Shown here: positions 22,083 to 31,169 of the stretch, one piece after another
Layout: every line of letters starts with the position of its first letter
Position numbering within the stretch: the first letter of the stretch is position 1
NCBI GenBank assembly: GCA_028571685.1
Contig: CM053140.1
Location: 23,665,501 to 23,729,500, forward strand
Origin: Heterohyrax brucei
Lineage: Eukaryota; Chordata; Mammalia; Hyracoidea; Procaviidae
DNA: 64,000 nt
Direction of reading: 5' to 3'
Made by a program: the position numbers and the translations under genes
Notes under the pieces: model-generated
What the model was told of the DNA's origin: nothing
Databases searched by the model: none
Seen by the model: the letters and a program-made list of their open reading frames with translations, nothing else

Positions 22083-23083
22083 GACCTCTACGATAAGGTC
22101 TCAAAAACAGACTTGCATATAGAAGAAAAGACTCTTCGACAGCTGCGAGGGAGGGGGGAGGGCTTAGATTAGATAGTTGCTAGGTATCTGGTTGGGTAAA
22201 ATCGGTGATAACACACATTAGAAACAAGAACAATATTAAGTGGACTTAAACATAACATGAGTACTCCTTCCATCTTAACCCAATATTGCAAGGATAGAGT
22301 AACTGGGGCAGTGGATGGGGGACCATGCTCTTAGGCGAAAGCGAGGCCAATTGGCACAACTAGCGTTTTGCTAAGAGGGCTCTCTGCACCCCACATTGGT
22401 GAGTGGCGTCTGGCGTCTTAAAAGCTGCCAAGCTGCCATCTGAGGGCACAGCAAATGGTCCCAACTCAGCAGGAACAGATGCTCACTGAGGACCAAAATG
22501 ACATGGGGGAAAGACAACCCAGAAGACAGAGACCCACATCAGTGGCCTACATCGACTTGGGACCAGAAGAACTGGATGGTGCCCGGCCACCACCAGTGAT
22601 AGCTGCGATGGAGCTCACTAAGCTGAGTCTCACTGGCAACACAAGAATAAAAAGGGGTGCACCCTGAGATCCCCACTAAAAGACCTCAATTGATGGTCCA
22701 GTGGTTTGGGGGTTCCCCTGGGAGCATGGCCCCTCGCCCTGATGCTGCCCTTGACCATAAATCATAACGAAGGTCCACGCTTCGGACAGGAATGGATTGG
22801 ATTTGGTAATGCAGTGACCATATATTGGATGCACTTTATGGTTCTGTACATCTATAGGATGTCATCCTGCTGACCTCTGGCTGGAGGAAGGAGAGTGGGT
22901 GGAGAGGAGGGGACAAAGAGACTGTTGGGAGAATGAGACATGTATGGAGCAGAGAGGAATAGTGTGCTGTCACTGGGCAGGGAGAGCAGTGGGAGCTGCA
23001 TATAGGTGGGTATGTAAATTTACACAGGAATGTACACTTTCACTCAGTTATATTAAACAAAAAATTTTTAAAAATGAAAACTG

Positions 23084-23165
23084 CATTTCCAAACAGAATC
23101 ACATCCACAGGTATAAGGGCTAGAATTCAATGCATATTTAGCAGGGACACAATTTAATCTATAAT
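23084..23165. repeat. Older interspersed repeat, right part (split by L1)
   Basis: Continuation of the repeat at 15604-15903. The stretch TTTCCAAACAGAATCACATC and the following ACAGGTATAAGGGC are what the family has after its ATGATCTCACT block, so the L1 insertion interrupted one copy. Confidence 0.55.
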
Positions 23166-23475
23166 GGGCAGCATGGACTCGAGCTTCCAGAGAAAGCCTT
23201 CAGGCAAAGACACAGGTTTTGGGATTTCAGAGGCAGACAGTGTACTGAGAAGTAGTAAAGGCTGAAGAGATACACCTGAGGGGAAGGGGACATACCTGAG
23301 TGGGTACATAGAGACTCTGCTAGACTGTAGCACAGGGTAGCCTGGGGGGCACGCATGAAGTGTGCACCTCTAAAGTAGGTGTACCTGCCTATACATGTCT
23401 GACTCCAAGGGAAGGGTCTTTGGTCCTCAGGAAAGACCTCCATTCTCAGGGCAAGCTGCATAATTTGAGAGGCCT
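23166..23475. other. No recognised feature
   Basis: Between the split repeat and the next L1 fragment I see neither a gene nor a repeat I can name. Confidence 0.4.
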
Positions 23476-23479
23476 ACGC

Positions 23480-24420
23480 AAAGTGAACATGTGGGGCTCT
23501 TTATTCAAAAATAAGAATTTCAGACTTTACCAAAGAAGACATTCAGGCAGCTAACAAACACATGAGGAACCTTTAGCCAGTGGAGAAACGCAAATCAAAA
23601 CCACAATGAGATGCCATCTCACCCCAGCATGACTGGCCCTAGTTAAAAAAAGAAAGAAAATAATAAGTGTTGCAGATGTTGCAACTCTTATACACTCGCT
23701 GCTGGTGGGAACGTAAAATGGCTCAACCACCATGTTAAGTGAAGCACCTCCTTAACAAGCTGGAAATAGAAATGCCAGTTAGAAGCACAACCAGAAAGTT
23801 CTTCAGAAGCAGGGATGGCAAGACTGTGTCTCACATACTGAGAACACATTTTCAGGAAGGACCAATCCTCAGCGAAGGACATCAGGCTTGGTAACATTAG
23901 GGGCAGATAAAAAGAGAAAGACCCTCCATGAGATAGATTGACAAAGTGGCTGCAAGAATAGGTTCAAGCATAACAATGGTTGTGAGGACTGTGCAGGACT
24001 GGGCAGTATTCCATTCTGTGGTACATTGGGTCACTATGAATGAGAATCCACTCGACAGCACCTAACAACAGAAATACTATATGACTCAGCAGTCCCACTT
24101 CAAGAAACGCATTTTAGAGAAATAAGAGCCATCATAGGAACAGACAAATGCACACCCATGTTCACTGCAGCATTATTCACAATATCAAAAAGATAGAAAC
24201 AACCTATGTGCCCATCAACAGATGAATGGACAAATTATGGTACATATACACGATGGAATACTACACAACAAGAACAATAGTGAACCTATGAAACATCACA
24301 CAAGATAGATGAATCTGGAGGGCATTATGCTGAGTGAAATAAGTTAATCACAAAAGGACAAATACTATATGGGACTACTATTATTATAAAATCCAAGAAA
24401 AAGTTTACATACAAGAAATC
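23480..24420 (+). mobile_element. Old L1 ORF2 3' fragment, split by an RTE
   Basis: GAAACGCAAATCAAAACCAC, GATGCCATCTCACCCCAGC and TGGAATACTACACAACAAGA are L1 ORF2 sequence. An RTE segment at 23777-24070 interrupts it between GGAAATAGAAATGCC and GAAATACTATATGACTC. Confidence 0.85.
23777..24070 (+). mobile_element. RTE 3' end inserted in an L1
   Basis: AGAAGCAGGGATGGCAAGAC, GGTTCAAGCATAACAATGG and the end GGCACCTAACAACA-like CAGCACCTAACAACAG are the RTE 3' end. AGAAAT flanks both sides as a possible short target duplication. Confidence 0.75.
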
Positions 24421-24421
24421 T

Positions 24422-26106
24422 TTTTTTAACTATGATTAAGTGAAAGTATACAAGCCAAATCAACTTTGCATGCATGCCTATCTGCAACTCCATCTGTTTC
24501 ACTCTTCTAGTACCCTCTCAACAGACACCTGTCCCATTCTCTCCACTCTCTCCTCTCCCATCTAAAAAGAAACCAGTAGGACAGGCTTCTATAAATGTAT
24601 AGAAACATAAACTACACCTACCATATGGTCACACTGTGTCTCCGAGTCCAGTCCGTTCCCGTATGAAGAGTTGACCTCAGTACTGGTTTTAGTTCTGGGC
24701 CAGCAGCAAGTCTAGGGGCCACATTCCCAGGGGACACTCCAGGCTGTTGCATCAATTCTGGTCTTTTAGTAGAGTACTTGAACTGCTCACCTCTTTTTTT
24801 TGTGCTACATCAAGGACTCTACACTGTGTCCCCCATTACAGCTGCCTTTGACGGTGGCCAGGCACTATCTGGTTCTTCTGGTCTCATGTTGATACAGTCT
24901 CCCATTCATAACAGGCCCCCCCATCTGCTGGGCTCATTTTTCTTCATGTCTGATATTCTTGATTACCATCTGTTCCAGATGGGTTGGGACCATTTGGTGC
25001 TCCTCAGACGGCAGCTTTCAAGACCCCAGGTACCACTCACCAATATGGGATGCAGAAGACTCCCTTAGCAAAAGACTAGTTATGACAATTGACCTTGATG
25101 TCCCCTGAAAACATGGTCTCCAGATCCCTGTTCCTGCTACTCTATCCTTTGAACACTGGGCTGAGTTTAGAAAACCTTTCAGTTCATTATGTAGTCTTGT
25201 TATACTGATCTGCCCTCTTCTGTGTGCTGTCACTCCCTTCACCTAAACAAATTCCAATCAACTATCTAATGTGTGAACATCCCTCCCCCTCCCTGTTCAC
25301 TCTTGTAGCCATCAAAGGGTCTTTTCTCCCGTACATGAGTCCGTTCTCAAGTCCGTAGCAGAGGTCTCATATGACACGTGCCTTTTGCAGCTCAGTGATT
25401 TTACTCAGCACAATGTCTTCTAGTTGAGATGCTTCCTAAAATCATCATTGTTCTTACCATTGTATAGTGTTCCATTGTGTATTTGTGCCATATTTTGTTT
25501 ATCCATTCATCTGTTGATAGGCACCTGGGTTGGTTCCATGTTTTTGCTATTGTAGACAGTACTTCAGTAAACATTCGTGGGCATGTATCTCTTCATGTGA
25601 CTGCCATTATTTCTGTAGGATATATTTCAAGCAGTGGGATTGCTGGAGTGTATGTTATTTCCATTTCTAGCTTTTTAAGAAAGCGCCTAATTGCTCTCCA
25701 AAGAGGTTGTACTATTTTTGCATTTTGACCAGCAGTGCAGGAGAGTTCTGATTTCTTCACAGCCTCTCCAGCATTTGCTGTTTTGTACTTTTTGGATTAT
25801 TGCCAACCTTGTTGAGGTGAGATGGTATCTCATTGTAGTTTTGATATGGATTTCTTTAACAGCTAGTGATCATGAGCATTTCCACACATGTCTTTTGGCT
25901 GCCTGGATGTCATCTTTGATGAAGTATCTGTCCATCTTCTTTGCCCATTGTTCAACTGGTTATTTACCTCTTTCTTGTTGATAGTTTGCAATACCTTGTA
26001 GATTATGGAAATCAGACATCGCTCCAACACATAGTTGCCAAGTGTTTTTCCCATTCTGTAGGTAGTCTTTTAACTCTCTTAATAAAGTCTTTGGATGAGC
26101 ATAAGT
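24422..26106 (-). mobile_element. L1 3' half, reverse
   Basis: It starts with a T-run (the reversed tail), then the 3' UTR (about 24430-25340) and the ORF2 C-terminus. TGTTTATCCATTCATCTGTT, GTGAGATGGTATCTCATTG and CTTAATAAAGTCTTTGGATG are reverse matches to the large L1 around 21300-22000. It continues at 26779-26870 beyond an inserted RTE. Confidence 0.88.
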
Positions 26107-26115
26107 GTTTGATTT

Positions 26116-26769
26116 TTGTTGTTGTTAGGTGCCATAGAGTCAATTCCTGACTCATAGTGACCCTAAGAACAACAGAACAAAACACTTCCCAGTCTTGCAC
26201 CATGCCCACAATTGTTTTTATGCTGAAGCCCATTGTTGCGGCTGCTGTGTCAATCCATCTCGTTGAGGCTCTTCTTCTTTTTCTCTGACCCTCCACTCTA
26301 CCGACCATGATGTCCTTCTCCAGGGACTGATCTCTCCTAACAACATATCCAAAGTATGTAAGATGCAGTCTTGCCATCTTTGCTTCCAAGGAACACTCTG
26401 GCTGGACTTCTTCCAGAACAGATCTGTTTGTTCTCTTGGTGGTCTGTGGTACATTCAAGCATTCTTCTTCAACACCACGGTCCACAGACATCAATTCTTC
26501 TTATGTCTTCTCTGTTCATGGTTCAGCTTTTGCATGCATATGATGTGACTGAAAATACCATGACTTGAGTCAGGCGCATTTTAGTCTTCACGGTGACATC
26601 CTTACTTTTGAATACTTTAAGGTCCTTTGCAGCACATTCTCCCAGTTCAATGCATCTTTTCATTTCTTGACTGCTGCTTCCATGGGTGCTGATTGTGGAC
26701 CCAAGTAAGATGAAATCCTTGACAACTTCAATCTTTTCTCTGTTTATGAAAATATTGCTTACCAGTCCA
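26116..26769 (-). mobile_element. RTE retroposon 3' end (5'-truncated) inside L1
   Basis: On the minus strand this encodes the C-terminal end of the RTE reverse-transcriptase protein, for example LEKDIMVGRVEGQRKRRRAS and HLTYFGYVVRRDQS, with frame breaks. The 3' end is GGCACCTAACAACAAC. GTTTGATTT occurs at both 26107-26115 and 26770-26778, giving a clear 9-bp target-site duplication in L1 sequence. Confidence 0.88.
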
Positions 26770-26778
26770 GTTTGATTT

Positions 26779-26870
26779 CTACTAGTTCCCATTTATCTAT
26801 TTTCTCTTCGGTTGTTTGTGCATCGTTGGTCAGATTTTGTAGTCTGTCTAAGCCATGTACATACAAAATT
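26779..26870 (-). mobile_element. L1 continuation beyond the RTE insertion
   Basis: CCCATTTATCTATTTTCTCT and TCAGATTTTGTAGTCTGTCT are the reverse of 21240-21320 in the large L1, exactly what should follow the sequence at 26106. Confidence 0.85.
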
Positions 26871-26879
26871 TTTTTTCAT

Positions 26880-27835
26880 GGTTATTAGGGAGGGGAGAGA
26901 AGGGGTAAAGAGAGGAAATCACCAGCTAGATAGAAGATAAGTGTTAATTTTTGTGAAGGGCAAGACAACCCACAACACAGGAGAAGTCAGCAAAACTTGA
27001 AGAAGGCAAAGTCCTAGAAACTTCCTAGACACACCAAAAGACCTTGAGGAATCGCGTTACTGGGGTTGAGGGCTAGGAAACCATGGTCTTGGGAGGGACA
27101 TCTAGTTGAATTGGCATAGCATTGTTCATAAAGAAATTGTTCTGCATACTACTTTCTACTTTGGTGAGTAGTGTCTAGAGGTACTAAAGCTTTTGAGTGG
27201 CCATCTATAATACATCTATTGGTCTCATCACATTGGGAGCAAAAGAAAATGAAGAGAACCAAAGATATAGGAAAATATTAGTCCAGAGGACTAACAAACC
27301 ACATTTTCCACCAGTCTAAGCCTAGAAGAATTAGGTAGTGCCTGGCTACCACCACCTATAGCTCTGACAGGGATCACAGTAGAGGATCCTGAACAGAGCA
27401 GGAGAAAAATGTAGAATAAAATTCAAATTCACAGAAAAAAAGACCTGACTTACTGGTCCCACAGGGATTGGAGCAACCCTCAAAACTATAGCCCCCAGAC
27501 AGCCTGCTAACTCAGAAGTGAAACCACTCCTGAAGTCTACCTTTCATCCTCAAACTAGACAGACCTATAAAGCACACAATAATACACATGAGGAACAGGC
27601 TTCTAAGTTCAGTCAATTTTATAAGGTCAAAGGAGCAACACCCATGCCAAAGTAAAGACGAGAATGCAGGAAGAGACGGGAAAACTGGACAAATGGACAC
27701 AGAGAACCCCTGTTGGAAACAGAAAGAGAGAGAGTGCTCACACCTTGAGGGGATTGCAACTAATGACACAAAACAATTTGTGTATAAGTTTTTGAATGAA
27801 AAACTAATTTTGCTATAAACTTTCACCTAAAATAC
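26880..27835 (+). mobile_element. L1 3' UTR (another subfamily)
   Basis: ATTAGGGAGGGGAGAGAAGG, CTGGCTACCACCACCTATAG and the end CTATAAACTTTCACCTAAAA show an L1 3' UTR of the type seen at 1-455. Confidence 0.7.
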
Positions 27836-27839
27836 AAAC

Positions 27840-27996
27840 CAAAACAACAACAATCCACTGCCATTGACTCCTATAGTAACCCTATAGGACAGAGTAGAAC
27901 TGCCCCATAGCCTTTTGAAGGAACAGCTGGTGGATTTGAACTGCTGACCTTTTGATTAGCAGCCAAGCTCTTAACCACTGCACCACCAGGGCTCCG
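27840..27996 (-). repeat. AfroSINE, short form
   Basis: CCCTATAGGACAGAGTAGAAC to ACTGCACCACCAGGGCTCC: a well-preserved short-form copy with an intact tRNA-like head. Confidence 0.93.
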
Positions 27997-28002
27997 ACCT
28001 AA

Positions 28003-28021
28003 AACACACACACACACACAC
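28003..28021. repeat. CA microsatellite
   Basis: A short run of CA units between two SINEs. Confidence 0.85.
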
Positions 28022-28270
28022 AAATTGCCTTCAATTTGATTCTGACCTATAGTGACTCCATGTGTACACAGTAGAAGAGTGTTCCACAAGGTTCTCAAGT
28101 CTATGATCTTGTGGGAGCAGATCACCAGGACTTTCTTCAGAGGCACCTCTAGGTGGGTTCAAATCATCAACCTTTCAGTTACTAGTTCATCACTTAACTG
28201 TTTGGGCCACACAGAGAGGATACTTTCAGTTAGTAGCTGAATGTAAACCATTTGTGCCACTTGGGGACCT
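28022..28270 (-). repeat. AfroSINE, long form, with a duplicated head
   Basis: The main copy ends near 28210 (CACTTAACTGTTTGGGCC), and a second head fragment (CAGTTAGTAGCTGAATGTAA to GTGCCACTTGGGGACC) follows at 28225-28268. Confidence 0.75.
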
Positions 28271-28339
28271 CAAGGTGGCACCAGCAGAGCATTAAAATGA
28301 ATCTGGGCCCTTCTAAATACCAGAGCCACCTGGGGTGGT

Positions 28340-28560
28340 AAGGGGAGCTTGTGCAACCCTTCCTCCATCCCCATTCCACAGAGTCTAGTCATACCTGCCT
28401 TTTCACAAACTGTTCCTTCTACCTGGTGCATTCTTTCCACGGCTGGGCTCCTTGTCCTGCTTCCTGTCAAGGAAGCCCTCCCTGACTTTTCCAGCTCAAA
28501 GAGCATCACTCTGCTCAGCGCCACTCCAGTCCAGCTAGGAATGTGCTGTGTTTGCCTTTG
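28340..28560 (+). repeat. L2-type repeat
   Basis: ACTGTTCCTTCTACCTGGTG and GTCAAGGAAGCCCTCCCTGAC are typical of an L2 3' region. Confidence 0.65.
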
Positions 28561-28689
28561 AAATCTGTCTCCTTCATTGGCCTGTGACCTCTGATTTTGT
28601 TTTGTTCCCTTGCTTCTCCAGCCCCCAGGACAGAAAAGGCTCACAGGAAACACTTGTTGAACAAATGAAGATCTCAGAACCAATCTTTT

Positions 28690-28860
28690 GAAACTGATAC
28701 TTTCAGCCTGCTGTACAAATAAGGAAACCGAGGATCAGAGAAAGGAAGTGGCTTGCCTGGGGTCACACAGTGAGAGATACAGAGGCCGGCTGGCACTCAG
28801 ATTAGCCCTTATTCCTGTCCAGCTCCTGGCATTCTGCTAACTCTCACACTGACTCATGAA
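28690..28860 (-). repeat. MIR
   Basis: AATAAGGAAACCGAGGATCAG and GGCTTGCCTGGGGTCACACA form the reverse MIR core. Confidence 0.75.
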
Positions 28861-28879
28861 TTTCTCAGAATGTCTACCC

Positions 28880-29330
28880 ACTTCTTTTTCTCCAAGTAAA
28901 CTTTGGTTGAAGTATAACAGAGACACAAAAAATGCTCGAAAAGTGTATGTATTGTTCAACGAATGAAACACACCCATGTAACTAGCACCCAGGTCCAGAA
29001 CTAAACTACATTAAATTTGTGTTATGTGAATTTCACCTCAATAAAAATAGAAATAGAACATAACCATTTCCCAGAGGCCACCTCTTGTCCCTTCCCAGTC
29101 CCTCTTCTGACTTGTTAGACATAGCTTTGCCTGCTTTCAAATTTCACATGAACACAGTCAGACAGTTTCAACTCTTGATTGTCTGCTTGAGCTTTTCGTT
29201 TTGTTTTTGCCTTGGGTTTTTTTTTTGTTTTGTTTTGTGCTCATCACTGGGTTTATATTCCATCTAAGTTGAACTGTTCACTAGTTTATTTGTTCTCACT
29301 GTTGTATAATACTCCACCATGGGAAGAGAT
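28880..29330 (-). mobile_element. Old L1 fragment
   Basis: TTGGTTGAAGTATAACAGAG, CATGTAACTAGCACCCAGGT and TTGTATAATACTCCACCATG are antisense old-L1 phrases. Confidence 0.6.
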
Positions 29331-29424
29331 CCCAGGGTACTCACTCTATTAGAGATGGACACTTACTTACATTATTTCTACTTTGGGGCCATTACAAGCA
29401 GCATATATTTACACGAAATATCTA

Positions 29425-29632
29425 GAAGAGGTGTATGGATGGATGCCAAAGCTTCTTAGTAGCTACCAAGATGGGATGGGGACTTAGGGAGCTCTGAGTC
29501 TCTGTCAGTGGTGATGCAATAATTCAGAAACGGATAGTGGTGAATGGTTACACAACACAACAGCAATTAATATCACTGAATTGTGTGTGTAAGATATGCA
29601 GAAATGGTGAATTCTTTGTTGCATATATAAAC
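29425..29632 (+). mobile_element. Old L1 3' UTR
   Basis: AGTGGTGAATGGTTACACAA and CAATTAATATCACTGAATTG match the L1M 3' end also seen at about 6100-6170. Confidence 0.7.
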
Positions 29633-29637
29633 CAAAA

Positions 29638-29797
29638 CTAAACCCAGTGCCATCGAGTTGATTCCAATTCATAGTGATCCTACAGGACAGAGTACGATCT
29701 GTCCTATAGAGTTTCCAAGGAGTGCCTGGTGGATTTGAGCTGCTGACCTTTTGGTTAGCAGGCATAGCAGTCAACCACTGCGCCACTAGGGTCTCCA
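29638..29797 (-). repeat. AfroSINE, short form
   Basis: CATCGAGTTGATTCCAATTC to CTGCGCCACTAGGGTCTCC; well preserved. Confidence 0.92.
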
Positions 29798-29849
29798 TTA
29801 CATTATGCTCACCACAATTATGTGTATGTTACGTATACATATATATGAG

Positions 29850-30045
29850 GAGCTTTGATGGTTTCGTGGTTTAGCACTCAGATGCTAACCAAAAGGTCAG
29901 CCGTTTGAATCTATCAGCACCTCCCGAGGAGAGAGGTGCGACAGTCTGCTTCCATAAAGATTATTGCCCCAGGAACCCCATAGAGCAGTTTGACTCTATT
30001 CTATAGGGTCACTATGAGTCAGAACTGACTTGATGGCAGTGAGTG
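29850..30045 (+). repeat. AfroSINE, long form
   Basis: GAGCTTTGATGGTTTCGTGG, CTGCTTCCATAAAGATTATT and CTATAGGGTCACTATGAGTC. Confidence 0.88.
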
Positions 30046-30082
30046 GTGTGTACACATATGTATTTTATAAATACATACTTTT

Positions 30083-30280
30083 TTTTAATAGGGTTTGGTA
30101 GGTGGCAGAATTTTTGCTCAGCTGCTAAGCTAAATGTTGATTGTTCAAACCTACCCAGTGATGCTGCAGACAAAAAGCCCTGTCAACCTGCTTCCATTAA
30201 GATTACAGTCGAGAATGCTCTGGGACAATTCCACTCCGTAACACACGGGAGGGTCATGAATTGGAATTGGCAGCTACCAT
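30083..30280 (+). repeat. AfroSINE, long form
   Basis: GCTGCTAAGCTAAATGTTGA, CCTGCTTCCATTAAGATTAC and GAGGGTCATGAATTGGAATTG. Confidence 0.8.
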
Positions 30281-30589
30281 CAACAACATGTGCTTCTGCT
30301 GGGTGCATAGCTAGTAGTGGAATTACTGGGCCACAGACAGGTGTATATTCCCCATTAGTAGAGCATGCCAAACACAATGTGAATCTCTCTACATTCAAGC
30401 AGCAGTGAATGGGAGTTCCAGTTGCTTATACTTTCATCAGCCTATATGCCCATTTTGCAGAGAAGGCAACTGAGGCTCAGAGAGACTGCCTCCTGATCAG
30501 TAAGGTACTCTGGATCCTTCTGGCCAGAAACCTACCACTATCTCTTCTCCCCCTTAGCATCCTTCCCCTACTGTGCCCTCCCAGCCTGG

Positions 30590-30696
30590 TTGTGGGGCGG
30601 GGTGGGACAGACAAGGTCACGTGGAGTTCGGTTCAGCAGGAGGAAGCCAGTCAGGGTGCAGAGGCTGCTGAGTCTAGCACTGGTCAGGAAATCAAG
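30590..30696 (+). promoter_or_regulatory. RASAL3: RASAL3 core promoter and predicted non-coding exon
   Basis: A GTAAGG donor at 30697 follows a repeat-free segment, and the next acceptor ends at 30834, just before the RASAL3 start codon. The segment has a GC box (GGGGCGGGG), an E-box (CACGTG at about 30618) and an ETS-like GAGGAAGC. ETS sites fit a gene expressed in blood cells. The exact transcription start is not visible. Confidence 0.5.
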
Positions 30697-30847
30697 GTAA
30701 GGGAGCATCTGTGGGAAGGGAGTGTGTGTGCCCCCAAAGAGGTCCCTAGAGGCACAGCTGAGAGTGGAAAGGGGTTCGAGATGAGGGTGACCTGTGGGCA
30801 GACAATGGACAGAACTGCCAGTCTCTCTCCCCAGAGGACCCATCACC

Positions 30848-31169
30848 ATGGACCAACCGTCACCCTGTCGGGCCTCCCAACCCCAGCTCTCTGATTCTAC
30901 CCCGCTGGGCTCCTACCGCTGGCACACAGGGAATGGCGGTGAGAAGGGGGCTGGCGGGTCCCGCTGGGGTCGCCTTATGGGCTGGGGAAGGGCGCTGAGC
31001 CATCCGGAGCCCTCGGTCAGGAGTCAGCCGGCATCTCGTTCGCTGTTCCGTCGTGTCCTCTCTGCGCCCCCCAAGGAGCCGCCCACAAGCCGCCTCCGGC
31101 TATCCAAGACCCTCTGGGGAAGGCATAAGAGCCCGCCGCTGGAACCGGAGCCAGAGCCGGAGCCCCCAG
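30848..31169 (+). CDS. RASAL3: RASAL3 coding exon 1 (N-terminal low-complexity region)
   Basis: The acceptor CTCCCCAG ends at 30834 and the start codon follows 13 bases later. The exon encodes [13 protein letters not shown] through the acidic EPEPEPEPP tail and ends one base into a codon at a GTACAT donor (31170). [14 protein letters not shown] and [14 protein letters not shown] are conserved with human. Confidence 0.93.

Larger units (their letters stand above)
15920..23069 (+). mobile_element. Near-complete L1 retrotransposon (7.15 kb, defective)
   Basis: A LINE-1 with 5' UTR (15920-16960), ORF1 (16961-17868), ORF2 (18307-22082) and a roughly 1-kb 3' UTR, ending in an A-rich tail. It is flanked by imperfect direct repeats (AAAAAAAGGAAAACTG at 15904-15919 and AAAAATGAAAACTG at 23070-23083), which look like the target-site duplication. 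The insertion splits an older repeat (15604-15903 and 23084-23165). Both ORFs are broken, so the element cannot move by itself. The same 3' UTR family occurs at 2815-3330. Confidence 0.93.

Noticed and set aside
26012-26494. A 160-codon minus-strand frame resembling a reverse-transcriptase end
   Set aside because: It belongs to the 5'-truncated RTE element and is not a host gene.
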